DNA of 64,000 nt from Macrothele yani (GCA_039090855.1 CM076995.1:118184270-118248269), one strand, 5' to 3'. Counted from the first letter of the stretch, positions 10,615-22,161 are shown. The notes: generated from the letters alone by a model not told the origin. Numbers and translations are program-made.

Positions 10615-12150
10615 CAACACATACCGTAGAAAAATTCCTGAAATTCGTGAGCCATTTTCCGTGATGCTTTTGGTAAATTAAGGAAGCATATTTCTGATTC
10701 AACCTCTTCTGTGAAATGACGGAGAAAACCTGAATTTCACGAATTTTTCATACGTAAAACTAAAAGAAATACTCCGGTTCATCTTTCTCCGGTTAATAAC
10801 CGAAAATTTTGAATTTTCATAAACCTCTCCATAATTCCTTTCGTATATTAACGGGAAATTGCCGTTTTCAAGAGTGGTTCAGGGAAAATTCTGAATTTTC
10901 AGAAACCTTTGGGCAATTCTTTTCGTACATTAATAAGAAAATTCTGTTTCTCAGTTTCTCCGTATCCGTTCGTTGGGAAATTTCCGGTAATAGGAAGGAT
11001 TCGCAGGCATACTTGAGGCTCGATTAACTATTAAATTTTAATCGTCTATCGGAGGACCTAATTTTGAGGTTATGTAGCGAGATCGAATATCGTAGATAAC
11101 ATATCGCTTAATATTTAAAGTTTTCATAGCAACAGATATTCCTCCACCCCCACCCCCAGTTGGATCACCAGCCAATGTCTATTGTGTAACCGTAAGAAAC
11201 AGGGTACTTAAAGTATCGTACGGGTGATTTTTATATGTCTACGTGTACCTGAGGACCCTCTAACACAAAATCTATTATATATAGCTATCAGAAGTAAATT
11301 TTATATTTAGGGGTTTGGTGAAATGGCAAATTTCACCTTTTCTTAAACATAATTGAAAGTCACATTGTCAGTTTGAAATAATCCCAAGTTCCAAAGCATT
11401 CTTTTGTTTCCGAAAATCCAGACGAAAAATGCAATTTTGCGATGTCTTCATACAGAAAAAATAAAATTTTCATAAAAATATTAAGTTTCCACAGAAAATG
11501 AAATAACGAATTAACCCGCACTGGTAGCGAAATGCATTTCATCATCGCGCGATTCGAGTCATCTTCATTTCTATTTTAAACGTGAGATTGGTTTAGTTGT
11601 CTTTAGTCGGCAAAGCTGCTCGCTGGAATCCAAGAACGACATGATTTTTTTTTCTTTTTTTGAGGTTTAACAACCATTGGGGGCAACTCAGTCGCCCGTC
11701 CTTAATTGAGGATCACTGTGGTGTCTCCAGGGGAGGGAAAGAGCCAGTGCCGTAAGACAAACACAACATCCCGGTCAATTGGCCAGAAGCCAGCGATTTG
11801 ACCACTGTGCCACTGCCGCTGCCGCGAAGGGATCGTTTCACTTCATAAGTAAGCGAAAAATCTCTGATAAAAGGACTAAGAAAGTCAAATTCGAAGTTTC
11901 TGGAAGATTTCAGTATAAAAACGAAAAAAAAAAAAAAAGGAAACTAAACTGACTTTTCTCAAACAAAAACAAAACCAAAAAAAAAAAAAACCGGAATTAC
12001 TGCCACCGGAAATATCTGTCAAAATACTTAAGTTGAAAATGGAAACTTTTCAAAACGTAAGTTCATTAAAAGTCGGAGACCGACGGGCAACTTTGTCGCA
12101 CGTTTTTTTCAGGAATTTTCCGTGAATTCACACCATTTATTTTTAGCACG
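10615..12150 (+). repeat. Dispersed modular repeat, copy B
   Basis: Blocks appear in the same order as in copy C (54265-56905). First is a leader with GTGAAATGACGGAGAAAACC near 10711. Then come two diverged units resembling the 74-bp satellite monomer (10803-10945, with GGAAAATTCTGAATTTTCAG). Next is a block with ACTATTAAATTTTAATCGTC, then the GTAACCGTAAGAAACAGGG block at about 11188, then the end block finishing TTTTCCGTGAATTCACACCA at about 12136. A SINE (11662-11825) is inserted in it. It has no ORF of note. Confidence 0.65.
11662..11825 (-). repeat. tRNA-derived SINE inserted in modular repeat B
   Basis: The minus-strand copy reads from a degenerate tRNA head (GGCAGTGGCACAGTGGTCAA) through ATGTTGTGTTTGTCTTACGG to GGTTGTTAAACCTC. 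The internal B box is damaged. Confidence 0.7.
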
Positions 12151-12184
12151 TCTTTAGTAAAAAAAGATCGTGCTTATGCTATCG

Positions 12185-13960
12185 GTTTGTCCGTGTAGAC
12201 ACGATATCTCTGTAACTATAAGTCCGATCTGTAAAATTCTTTTGGCAGTGGTATGCGAATTATGATCCTTTATTTCGTTTTTTTTTTCACGATGCACAAT
12301 TTCGCCGCTAGAGGGCGTAAATGCAGATGATGTCAAATTCAAAAAAAAAAATTATTCCTCATATTTGCTTCTAAACATCCGATTAAAATAATTCTTTTAT
12401 CTTTCGATTCCATTTATGTTGAAGAGTATTTTAGGTATAGTTACTTTTTTAAATTAAGCATAGATTTTCCGCTAGGGGCGTAAGAGTAAATTACGTTTTC
12501 CCTGATATCTCTTCCTCTAAAACTCCGATTTGAAAAATGTTTTCTTTAGCGGATACAGCTCTTGATGGAAAATATTTTGCATATAATTTTTAATTTTTGG
12601 AAAAAATACTTTGGCCACCAGGAGACGTAAGTGTTAATTTTTGCTTCTGATGTATTTGCCATAAAATCTGAGCTTCTGAAATCTCGATTGAAAAAATTCT
12701 TTCGTGGACCGATGCCACTTACGTCGATAAACCTTTTCGGAATATTTTCTTCTTAAAATATTCCATTGTTTCTCCGCCAGGAGGCGTAGATGTATATCTT
12801 ATTTTTGTCAATCTCTTTGCTTCTAATGATCCGATTTGAAAAATTCTTTCTTTGTTAGATAGAGTTTCCGGTGTGACACGTTTTTCATATAATTTCAAAA
12901 ATTTCAAGTAATTCATAGACTTTTCGCTAGGGGTCGTAAAGGCAAATTGGGTTTCCATCCTATATCTCTGCTTCTAAATCTCGGACTTGAAAAAATCTTT
13001 CTGCAACGGATATAGCTCCTGATGCGAAATCCTTTGTACATACTTTCTAATTTTTGTAAAAAATGGTTTGGCCACCAGGGGGCGTAAGCCTTAATTTCCG
13101 CTTCTGATGTATTTGCAGCAAAATATGAGCTTCTAAAATCTCGATTGAAAAAAGTATGTGGACCAATGCTACTCATGTCGACAAACCTTTAAGGAACATT
13201 TTCTTCTTAAAATAATGCATGGTTTCTACGCCAAGGGGCGTAGATGTATAACTTATTTTTGTCAATATCTCTACTTCTAGGAGTCCGATTTGAAAAATTC
13301 CTCCTTTGTTGGATAGTGTTTCCGATGCGAAATGTTTTTCAAATAAATTCAAAATTTTCAAGTAAATCATAGACTTTCAGCTAGGGGGCGCCACGGCAAA
13401 TTGCGTTTTCTGTATTATTTCTACTTCTAAAACTCCGATTTGAAAAATTCTTCCTGTATCGCATGCAAGAACTGACGGAAAATATATTTCATATAATTTC
13501 TAATGCTTGGTAAAGAATGGTTTGGCCACCAGGGGGCATAAGTGTTAATTTCTGCTTGTGATGTATTTGCAGCAAAATCTGGGCTCCTGAAAACTCGACT
13601 AATTTTTTTTTTTTTTTTTCTTGGACCGATGCTGCTCATATCGAAAAATCATTTGAGAATACTTTCTTCCAAAAAATAGTGCGTGGTTTTCCCACCGGGG
13701 GGCGTAATATCACATTTTATTTTTGTCGATATTTCTGTTTCTAAGAGTCCGATTTGAAAAATTATTTCTGTATTGGAGAGCGTTTCCGGTGCTAAATGTT
13801 TCTTACATAAATTCATATTTTTCTTAACGCACAGGTCTGCAACCAGAGGGTGTAAGCTCACGATTCCGTTTACAGCAATATCTGAGGGATTAAAAACCCT
13901 ATTGAAAAACTTTTTGCTGCTGTTAGATACTATTGTTTTCTATACCGGTTCCATTGACTT
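12185..13960 (+). repeat. Tandem ~150-bp monomers in ~452-bp higher-order units
   Basis: About 12 diverged monomers follow one another, starting near 12200, 12358, 12506, 12657, 12807, 12960, 13110, 13261, 13412, 13560, 13733 and 13880. Each has a start like TATCTCTGCTTCTAA, then TCCGATTTGAAAAATTCTT. All but the last, which runs into unique sequence, then carry a GC-rich core of the type CCACCAGGGGGCGTAAG. Every third monomer is most alike: AGTAATTCATAGACTTTTCG at about 12907 recurs at about 13362, some 455 bp later. The cores match the known CTCF consensus CCASYAGRKGGC exactly or nearly. A related leader fragment lies at 40065-40128. Short ORFs in the array are incidental. Confidence 0.8.
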
Positions 13961-14289
13961 TGAATAGATTTGATAAACTTAATTTGCGTCAGAACGGATT
14001 CAAAAGACGTGCTTATTACACCCGAAAATTCGGTGTTACCTTTCTTGTTTACACTGCATACATTTGAATTTAGGGATCTGGATGGCATTGCTCCTAAATT
14101 AAAATTTATGAGAGAAAGTATAAGTTACAATACTGAAGATAAACACTTACAACAATCAGTTTCAAATGCCAATTGTTGTTGGTGATTTAAGGCGTGAGCA
14201 CGAGAGGTAACTTTCTGCCAGTAGCAACTAAAGTTTACTACTTTATGACGATAAGAAGACTTAGTTTGTAACTAGCATTTGCCTCACCA

Positions 14290-14492
14290 GCAGCCGGGTG
14301 GTCTGAGGCTCTTTCTTCTGATTATTTGTCAGGGATGGGCCCGGGTTCGAGAACTGGATGGGGCCTGGCAGGTGTGTTTGTCTGATGGCGCACTGGCTCT
14401 CTTCTTTCCTTGGAACAAGTCGCCCTAAATTAGGGACGGGAGACTGCATATAGCCCTCTCATTTGCTCATGGTGGTCGTTAAATTCCCATAA
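14290..14492 (+). repeat. tRNA-derived SINE
   Basis: The head is degenerate (GCCGGGTGGTCTGAGGCTC) but the B box GGGTTCGAGAAC is clear. The body has CTAAATTAGGGACGGGAGAC and the end has GGTGGTCGTTAAATTCCC. Confidence 0.75.
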
Positions 14493-14561
14493 CACTCATC
14501 AAAATTTGCTTTTCTCAAACTGTTAATATGTGCTTTATACTAACACTCCCTCTTACGCACA

Positions 14562-14795
14562 AAAGCTGCTGGCGGTCAAACAGTTAACATGCACGACCTA
14601 AGATCAAAGGGACTCTGGTTCGTTACCGCTGTTGCCAAACACGCTCCATGGATCGGAAGTCATGTTCAGCCGTTGGTCCCAGAGCAAAGGCTCTTCATTA
14701 TAAGCAAACCTGTCCTTTCCTTACATTGAGGTTTGGGACCGAGCAATTCATTCCGTTGTGTATCATGCGTAGTGCGCCCGGTAGGGGTTAACAAC
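14562..14795 (+). repeat. Diverged SINE-like copy
   Basis: CTGGCGGTCAAACAGTTAAC and CTCTGGTTCGTTACC sit at A-box to B-box spacing. Later segments (TTACATTGAGGTTTGGGAC, GGGGTTAACAACTC) resemble the SINE body and end. Weak match. Confidence 0.35.
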
Positions 14796-16229
14796 TCGCT
14801 TATACACGGACGTACACACATGTAAGTTCTGGTGTTCAGTTCGCTGGTGGAAAATTTTGCATATGTTAAACATATTCCAGATTCATCAGCGACATTTGGC
14901 GATAATTATAGAAAGCTATGCAGGCACGTGTAGTGTAGTTTCATCCTTTCCCATGTAAATGTCAGCTGCTTTCCGTCCGATCCCGTTTTTCACAAGGCTT
15001 TTCAACCAGAAACACCGACTGGCTCCATCTTTTCAGCGGATCTTGATTAACAGGCTGTAACAAATTTGAATAACACGTTTAATGAGTGACGTGCGATATT
15101 ACAAATCTGAGAGACGCGTTGGTTTTAATATAAATGTTCAATGAAGGCCTGACTTTTAATGGGAATTACAGCAAAAGAGGGTTTTTATTTATTTTTCCTG
15201 CTTTGAATTAGTTGCCTCTTCATTTACTCTCAAGCACAAAACTTAGCTTTCACATTTCATCACTCCAAAAGCACGAGCGAATTCCATCAAAGAAATCAAA
15301 AACAAAAAAGAGCCACTCTTATTAAAAGCTGCATGCACTGCACCGACGTTGTAGAATTCGAGATCCTAAGTGGTAATTAGTCACGCATTAGATTGTTAAG
15401 TTATAAAAGCTTAGATACGTGATTGGAAGTAATTTTACTATTTGTATTCCGAGTATTGTTATTGTGTGTCGTGAAGCAATCATTATGTAATTCATTTTTC
15501 ACCGTTTTGATGAGGACTGTGACGCGACTTTTTTTTTTTCGCTGTTTTTAACCGAATTTGATGAAACAGTAGAATGGTTAATAAATGATTCCTCTGTTAT
15601 TATATGATTACTTCTCAGAAATTCAACTTATTGACTAGCAAGCTTTCACATAACTGTGGTTTCTGGGAAACTTCTTCATGTGTGGTACTCGGAAACATTC
15701 GGCCATCCACTGCCCGACTACGGATCAGTATTTGTGGCTTTTATCACTCTTTACATCTGACGTGATACATTCAGAGAGGAGACGGGAACTGTAGTTAGTG
15801 TCGGCTAGTCAACTGGTTAGTCGAGGGAGGGGGTGTCATCTGATGCAAGATGACCTATTTTTATTGGCGTTTTATTTTTCTAGCGATCTAAGTCTCCATA
15901 AGAAAAAAATATTATTATATGAAAAATATCTTGCACGCGCCGCTCCAGCTCTTTCTTACATTGTTTCCCTTGTGGCATGCGAACAAACACGATTCTCCAA
16001 TGTGTTAACTAGCTTTTAACGTCACAACAGAATTCTATATTATGAATGAACAGAAATACGTTCAGTGCAACACGTCGTTTAAATTATATGTTATCATTTA
16101 ATAAACACTTCATATATTCCTTTATTCATTTGTTAACATGTACTATATATTATACTGCTTTAGTGACCATCAATTATTTCAGTAATTCCATACGCTAAAA
16201 AGACAAGAGGATCAAGATTAATACAGATT
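14796..16229. other. No gene seen
   Basis: AT-rich sequence. The longest ORF (15798-16019) shows no recognisable content and I do not call it. Confidence 0.45.
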
Positions 16230-16335
16230 ATTTAAACCCACCTTCGTTTTGCTGACGACAGTTAATTTTGAAAGTACCCCATCAGAACTTCAGAATACGA
16301 TCCAGAAACCTGCTGACGACGTAAAGAAGTGGGTT
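16230..16335 (+). mobile_element. RTE retrotransposon fragment
   Basis: This 105-bp piece matches the RTE reverse transcriptase at 49915-50022. It includes the palm motif region (CACCTTCGTTTTGCTGACGA encodes the FADD box) and AAAGAAGTGGG at the end. Both ends are truncated and the frame is broken. Confidence 0.75.
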
Positions 16336-16579
16336 TACTCATTTTTACTAATTTTCGCTAATTTTTATCCGAAAGTCATACACATAGGTTAATGTTAAAG
16401 AAATTTGACTCTCAAGGATTCGGCGAAATTCATCGATTTTTAAAGTAATCAATTATGGGCTGCAGTAATTTTCTTCGTCACAAAAACCTTGCGAAAATCG
16501 CATTTGAACTCTACCCGCGTGTATCTACGCTTTATAGCGAACAACCCTGCTGTCGAAATAAAGAAGTAAAAAAATAAAA

Positions 16580-16612
16580 GAAAATAAAAAAAAGAAAGAA
16601 AGAAAGAAAGAA
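16580..16612 (+). repeat. GAAA microsatellite
   Basis: Imperfect A-rich then repeated GAAA units. Confidence 0.7.
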
Positions 16613-17127
16613 AAATTAAAAATGTCAATGTTGCTTATGTACCAACTTTCGAAAAATCATTTCCGAAGTAACTCCGAAATTCACTGTTCACTGAATTCCC
16701 TGTGATTGCGGCTAAGCATGCACAGAACAAAGAAATGGCCTGGAATAACAGGAATTCAAGGACGTACACCACAATAATGAACAGAAGCTACTTAGGCCGT
16801 TTCAAATCTCGGTCACTCCAGCAATTTCAAAAGAAACTTTAAACAGAATGACAGAAACAAGAGTTTCCGTTTTATTTTTTCAGGTTGGCGAAAATAATTA
16901 GCAACATTGGCGCATTTTAGTAAGAAGAAAAAACCCGATTGGACTGCACCATAAGCAAACTCCATAAAACAACCTTATTTTGAAGAAAGAATTCGGAATT
17001 CTATTAGGTTGCTACAAGTGAAATATCGAAATACTGATCGAAACTTCAAACCCAAAATACGGTGCAAAATAAACTTTATTAATCAAACTGGTCACTGCCT
17101 GCAGCACCGCAACTTTTTTTTTCTGTT

Positions 17128-17230
17128 TTCAGGTTTGTGGGTTTAACGACCACCGTGAGCCACTGACTCCAAATTCTATGCTGCTTGAAGCCCTATGCAG
17201 GCCATCATTCTTGTGCCCCCAAAATTTATG
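17128..17230 (-). repeat. SINE 3' fragment
   Basis: GTTTAACGACCACCGTGAGC matches the minus-strand end of the SINE family. The tRNA head is absent. Confidence 0.5.
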
Positions 17231-17518
17231 TTATTCTTTGTGTGTCAGGTTGGCAAAAATAATAAACGACATTGTAATTATTATTCAATAATTACTTCAA
17301 GATACAAAAATACAGTAAATGGGAAGAAACTAATGGGAAGTACATCCATTTACTTACTGTTCTGATGTAAATTTAAATTAAAATTTCATTTTGCGTGCTT
17401 TATTGTTAGCAAAATTATCAACAAATGTATTCAAATCTATGTCACGTGCAATTTTTTGTTCGATCGATAACGCAAATAACCCAACCAGGATATTTCCCGG
17501 ATCCCCCGTTAGAAAAAA

Positions 17519-17550
<32 letters not shown>

Positions 17551-17585
17551 CAAGAATTCCAGCGGAATGAATATAGTAATATATA

Positions 17586-18993
17586 CATGCCTGACAGAGA
17601 AAATGCCTCACCACGAAGATGTGAACGCAGTGCCATGCAAATTGCAGGGTGGGTGGGTGCACACGTACAAGTTATACAAATGATTGCATTTGCAGGCCAA
17701 TCACACGAACGGTGCGCGGGATATGAGCGGACAACCAGCTCGTGAGGCCATCAGTCGAGACGTCGTCACGGACGCGAGAAGTGAGTGGTTCTGCTGTAGC
17801 CGTGTGTGGAGAACAAGCAAGGGGTGCCAATGCCGTTAATACGCCGTCGTACGCGATTTCGTCAAACGGATGATTTCACGAGAGGTGTCATCGTAGGCCT
17901 TCGTACCGCCGGATGTTCCTTGAGTCGCATTGCGGAAGAAACGCAACGTGATGCCACAACCGTCAGTCGCATTTGGAGACAGTGGTCCCAGGAAGGATTT
18001 GTGCAACGTCGTAGGGGGACCAGAGCACGGAGACGGATGTCCGACCGTACCTATCGTCGCATCCAACGTCATGCCGTAGCGGACCCACAAGCCACAACGG
18101 GCGACATTTTGCGGACTGTACGGGAAGGCTTCGATGCTCCGATATCGACACGGACAGTGTCGCGCCAATTGGCTGCGTCTGGTTTGCTGTCCAGCCGTCC
18201 ATTGCGAAGGCTACCCTTAACAGCGAGCCATCGTCTTCACCGCTTGGCGCGGTGTCGCTCCAGAGCTACGTGGGGTGCCGAATGGAACAGTGTGGTGTTC
18301 AGCGACGAATCGCGGTTTTGTCTCACCACGGATGATCGCCGAGTGAGAGTCTGAAGGCGACGTGGCCAACTGGCGGATTCTTTCCGCCATTGCGGAGCGC
18401 CACACAGCCCGGGAACGTGGAATCATGGGTGCTGTCAGCGCCAGCAGACACTCACCGCTGGTACGCATTACGGGCACACTGACGGCACGCCGCTATGTTG
18501 ACGAGATGCTGCGGCCCGTGACGCTACTATATCTGCAGGACATCCCAAACGCCGTTTTTCAACAGGATAACGCCCGGCCACAAACCGCTCGGATCAGCCT
18601 GAATACTTTACACGGTGTACGGATGTTTCCGTGGCCAGCACGATCCCCCGACCTCTCGCCCATCGAGCATCTGTGGGACACGATTGGACGTCGGTTGAGT
18701 ACCCTCCCACCCCTGCAAAATGAAGATGAACTGTGGACTCGTATCAACACCATATGGTCCACGATAACCGAGGACTCTATTCGGATTCTCGATGACCCGT
18801 CGGATTAAACGCTGTATCTCCCAAATTGGTGGCCACACTCCTTATTGATCATCCTGTATATTCGGCCACTGGAGCCTAGTCTGTATGTGACAATTAAATC
18901 ATTTGTTCAGGACCTACTTGGCTAACTGTGTGTGCAGTTTGGTCAGTTTTCGAGCATTCCTTTATGGTGCGGCATTTTCTCTGTCACGCAGTG
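17586..18993 (+). mobile_element. GC-rich Tc1-like transposon
   Basis: The ends are inverted repeats of about 27 bp. The left end has CCTGACAGAGAAAATGCC at 17590 on; the right end is the complement of GTGACAGAGAAAATGCC, ending at 18993. TA lies at 17584-17585 and 18994-18995. The element is 1,408 bp and visibly richer in G and C than its surroundings. A second shared motif, ACAAATGATT, lies just inside both ends (near 17676 and, complemented, near 18899), which could be an inner binding site. Confidence 0.85.
17830..18808 (+). pseudogene. Tc1-like transposase, one frame break
   Basis: The start is the ATG at 17830 (MPLIRRRTRFRQTDDFTRG). Two helix-turn-helix units follow, separated by a basic stretch (RRRGTRARRRMSDR). 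VFSDESRF near 18300 holds the first aspartate. A single frame break at about 18350, just after RVRV, shifts into the 18362-18808 frame. That frame carries QQDNARPQTAR (second aspartate) and DLSPIEHLWDTIG (glutamate). By my count 32 residues separate these two catalytic positions, two fewer than in DD34E Tc1. It is otherwise the best preserved transposase in the window. Confidence 0.85.
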
Positions 18994-19070
18994 TATATAT
19001 GGCTTCTTACTCGTATCCCCGTTTACATTAGAAAATAGTCTGAATGTGAAAGTTGCTACTCGTTAGGCAA

Positions 19071-19266
19071 GCCGCCCTCGTGGCACAGTGATCTAACCGC
19101 TGGCTTCTGACCATTCTTCCGAGATGGGTCCGGGTTCGAATCATGGTGAGGCATGGATGTTGTGATTGCCTTACGGCAATGCTTCTCTCCTTTCCCTGGA
19201 ACCAGTGGCCTTAAATTAGGGACTGGCGACAGCTTGTAGCTCACGGTAGTTATTAAAACCCACAAC
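19071..19266 (+). repeat. tRNA-derived SINE, well preserved
   Basis: Head: GCCGCCCTCGTGGCACAGTG (A box), CGGGTTCGAATCATGG (B box). Body: GGCATGGATGTTGTG and TTAAATTAGGGACTGGCGAC. End: TAGTTATTAAAACCCACAAC. Confidence 0.85.
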
Positions 19267-19525
19267 AAAGACCCGTTTAGGAGCTGAGCATTGCCATTAT
19301 TTTGTGATAGAAGAAGTGAACAGTCTTGATATTTCTAATGAAAGCCGGATAATACATAACCCATTGCAGACGTCAGGCGTCGCCTGACTTGCCTGCTGCA
19401 CAGGGACGGCCCTCGTTTATGGCAGTTTTTCAACAGAGACGTACTTTCGCATCGGCGTAAGATTTACAGCAAGCTGACTTACCGAGTCTATGAGCGTAGT
19501 TCTCAGTCTCTCACTCAAGAAATAC

Positions 19526-20453
19526 ACAGGGTGAACACAAATTATTGGGCAAAAAGAATGGTTTATTATGCGTAGTTATATAGGCACACATGAGAGCGAA
19601 CAAGATTATAAGATAGTGAAACACATCAAGTTTACCTTTTTCACAAATGTTCGATGTGGCTGCCCTTCGTTACTCTGCAAATGTCCCATCGGTACATCAG
19701 TTCTTGCCATATGTTAGTGAGCATGTTCACGTCGATCAAACCAAGTGCAGTTCTGATTCGTGATTTCAATTCAGGAATGGATTTTGGAAGCGGCGGGCGG
19801 TAAACCTGGTCTTTAACAAAACCCCATACACTGAAATCTAGGGGTAAAAGATCTGGTGATCGTGCTGGCCATAAAATAACACCTCCGCGACCAATCCAAC
19901 TTGCAATTTGTAAGGTCTGAACATCAGCCGTTTTCGCAGGATTTTATGCACTGTTGTTTTAGGAATTCCCAGCTGCAAACTAGCGCGTGCTGTAGATTTT
20001 CCCGGACTTCTCACAAATGATTCTCTCACTGCATCCACCGTCTGTTCTCGCATTTTAGGTCTGCCTTGGCCACTAAGCCTATGTGCCACACATCCCTTTT
20101 CGGTAAATCGATTGTACCATGCTACAACGGTGTCTCTTTTCGGCGCACTTTTGTGGTATTCTCGACGGAAATTTCGTTGCACTTGCACAGCGGAATGCGT
20201 TTCATGGAACCACAGACAGCATTTCGCTTTTTCACCGCCGGTATAGGTCTCCATCGTTACGCGAACACAGAAGGAATGATGAACAACCGCGACCTACAGC
20301 TCACTGAGATGTGGACATGACACACCTAGCGCCATCTATCCGCAAACTTAGGATACACTAAGACTCATCTGCATTTGAACCGGTAACTTACAATTAATAT
20401 TTCGCACATTATTCACTTACGAAATTGCCCAACTAATTTGTGTACACCCTGTA
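19526..20453 (-). mobile_element. Internally deleted mariner-like element
   Basis: The ends are inverted repeats (ACAGGGTGAACACAAATTA left; the complement of ACAGGGTGTACACAAATTA right). TA lies at 19524-19525 and 20454-20455. The element is 928 bp, shorter than a complete mariner-type element. Its minus-strand gene lacks the catalytic middle. A smaller relative is at 40139-40691. Confidence 0.85.
19641..20254 (-). pseudogene. Mariner-like transposase lacking its catalytic core
   Basis: The N-terminus at 20254 (METYTGGEKAKCCLWFHE) gives two DNA-binding domains, with a GQGRPKMREQ linker and an HTH ending KTTVHKILRK. After FRPYKLQ the sequence jumps to the C-terminal part WPARSPDLLPLDFSVWGF in another frame (about 19872 down to the stop at 19641-19643), ending GSHIEHL. 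The first two catalytic aspartates are lost. The order fits the IS630-Tc1-mariner superfamily, but I cannot name the subfamily. Confidence 0.8.
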
Positions 20454-20577
20454 TAAGAATAAGAATTCGCAAGTTATAGAGAATATCGAAAGGGCAACAG
20501 AAAATAAAGCTGCATTTTTTTTTCTCATTTATTAACTCACTTTATTTTATCAACTCTTTCTAGATTTTGGCGCCCTA

Positions 20578-20735
20578 GGAAGCCTCCTAATTGTTGAACC
20601 GACCCTGACTCCAGGGAAGGGAAGGAGCTCGTGCTGTAAGACAAACACACCATCCATACCTCACTCGGGATTCGAACCCGGACCCATCTCGAACGAGTGG
20701 TCAGAAGCCTGCGTTAGAGCTTCACCCAAGCGACT
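20578..20735 (-). repeat. tRNA-derived SINE
   Basis: The B box is intact (GGGATTCGAACCCGGACCCA on the plus strand) and CCAGGGAAGGGAAGGAGC marks the body. The 3' end is shortened. Confidence 0.7.
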
Positions 20736-21182
20736 GACGTACTTTTGACAACGACATACAAGCTTCTCTATGCCTTCGCGAAAAAAAAAAAAAAGTTGAT
20801 CTCCGAGATGAGGCAAACTTAAGTAATTCTGTTTCAATTGATGTTTGATTGGGAAATGCTTTACCCTGTAGAAAGCTGCCTTCCAGGTACTTGAAGAAGT
20901 GATAGTCCATAGATTATGTAAATAAGTGGCATGAATCAAGGTTTCGTACCTCAATTATCGTTGTGGAGAACTTTTTTTATTTCAGGGTTCAAGCTGATAA
21001 TTCACCCGTGCATTGTGCAAAACATGTCAGGTCGTGGTCTGCAGAGCATGAGGATGTGGTACAGCAGCTACCCTCGCCACCTCAATCTCCAGATCTTAAT
21101 GTTATTGAACATTTGTGTGAATATCTGGAGCGAAAGGCCAGATCACTCTTTCCATCCCCAACATCACTAGCACAGCAGGGAC

Positions 21183-22161
21183 CAGAGATGGAAACGGGTC
21201 ACCGAGTCAACGGGTCAACGGGTCGACAATTTCTTGCGGGTCAAACGGGTTGGGTCAAGGTGTTCCTGACCCGATTTCGACCCGGTTTTATTTCCGTTTT
21301 ATTTTTGGAAAGGAAAAAATATTTTAAAGAACCCTTCAGAGGTCTTTAAATAATACTTCAGAGCTACAGAGTTATTATCCAGGAACTTGCTGAGAAGGGT
21401 AGAAAAGTGGGATAAAAATAAACTTTCAGAAAAGAAAACTGAAGTACAATGCTTATACAAGGAATGAAGATTTATCAATTGATGGGGAAAAGCTGGAGAT
21501 AACCAATTTGTACATTCATGTTAAGCAGCAGATATCAAGCGAGGGTCACATTGATGAAGATATTAATTGGCGTATAAAACTTGGTTGGAGAGCTTTTGGA
21601 AGAAACAGTCAATTTTTAAGAGCAATATGCCATTATATCTTAAAAGAAAAGTGTTTAATCAATGCATCTTTCCAGTGGTTACGTACGGAGCAGAGACGTG
21701 GACCTTAACCAAAACAAACATACAAACACTGCAGACAACTGAAAGAGCCATGGAAAGATGCATGCTTGGTGTAATCAAGAAAGATAAGAAGTGAAACGCG
21801 TGGATAAGGAAAATGGTAAAAGTGGAAGACATCATGATCAGAGTAAAATCCCTGAAGTGGCAATGGGCTGGACATACTGCCAGGAGAACGGGCCACCGAT
21901 GGACAACCGGAAATTGAGGCTGGATTCCAAGGGACAGGAAAAGACCCAGAAGAAGACCACGTGAAAGGTGGGTGCGGATGGAGGAGACTGACCCAAGACA
22001 GTCCGTTGTTGAAGAAACTTTAGGAGACCTTCATCCAGTAGTGGATTAACAATGATGATGACATATTCGAATTTATAGTTCAAAGCAGATTTGCCCAGGT
22101 CGGGTCCAATTATGTGACGGCTGGGTCCAGGTCCAAAATTTTTGATTCGCTTCCAACTCTG
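21183..22161. mobile_element. Non-autonomous hAT element
   Basis: The left terminus CAGAGATGGAA is inverted at the right as TTCCAACTCTG. The flanking 8-bp duplications are GCAGGGAC (21175-21182) and GTAGGGAC (22162-22169), one mismatch, the duplication length typical of hAT. Subterminal repeats of ACGGGTC/GGGTC are dense at the left, with matching GGGTCC on the right, as expected for hAT transposase binding. An RTE fragment (21354-22057) fills the middle; without it the element would be under 300 bp. Confidence 0.8.
21354..22057 (+). mobile_element. RTE 3' fragment inside the hAT element
   Basis: This corresponds to 49966-50710 of the long RTE copy. It begins at TTCAGAGCTACAGAGT and ends at AACAATGATGATGACA, the tail of the RTE 3' end. 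Several frame breaks are present. Readable pieces include CLKRKVF-like and WQWAGH-like parts of the C-terminal region. Confidence 0.85.
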
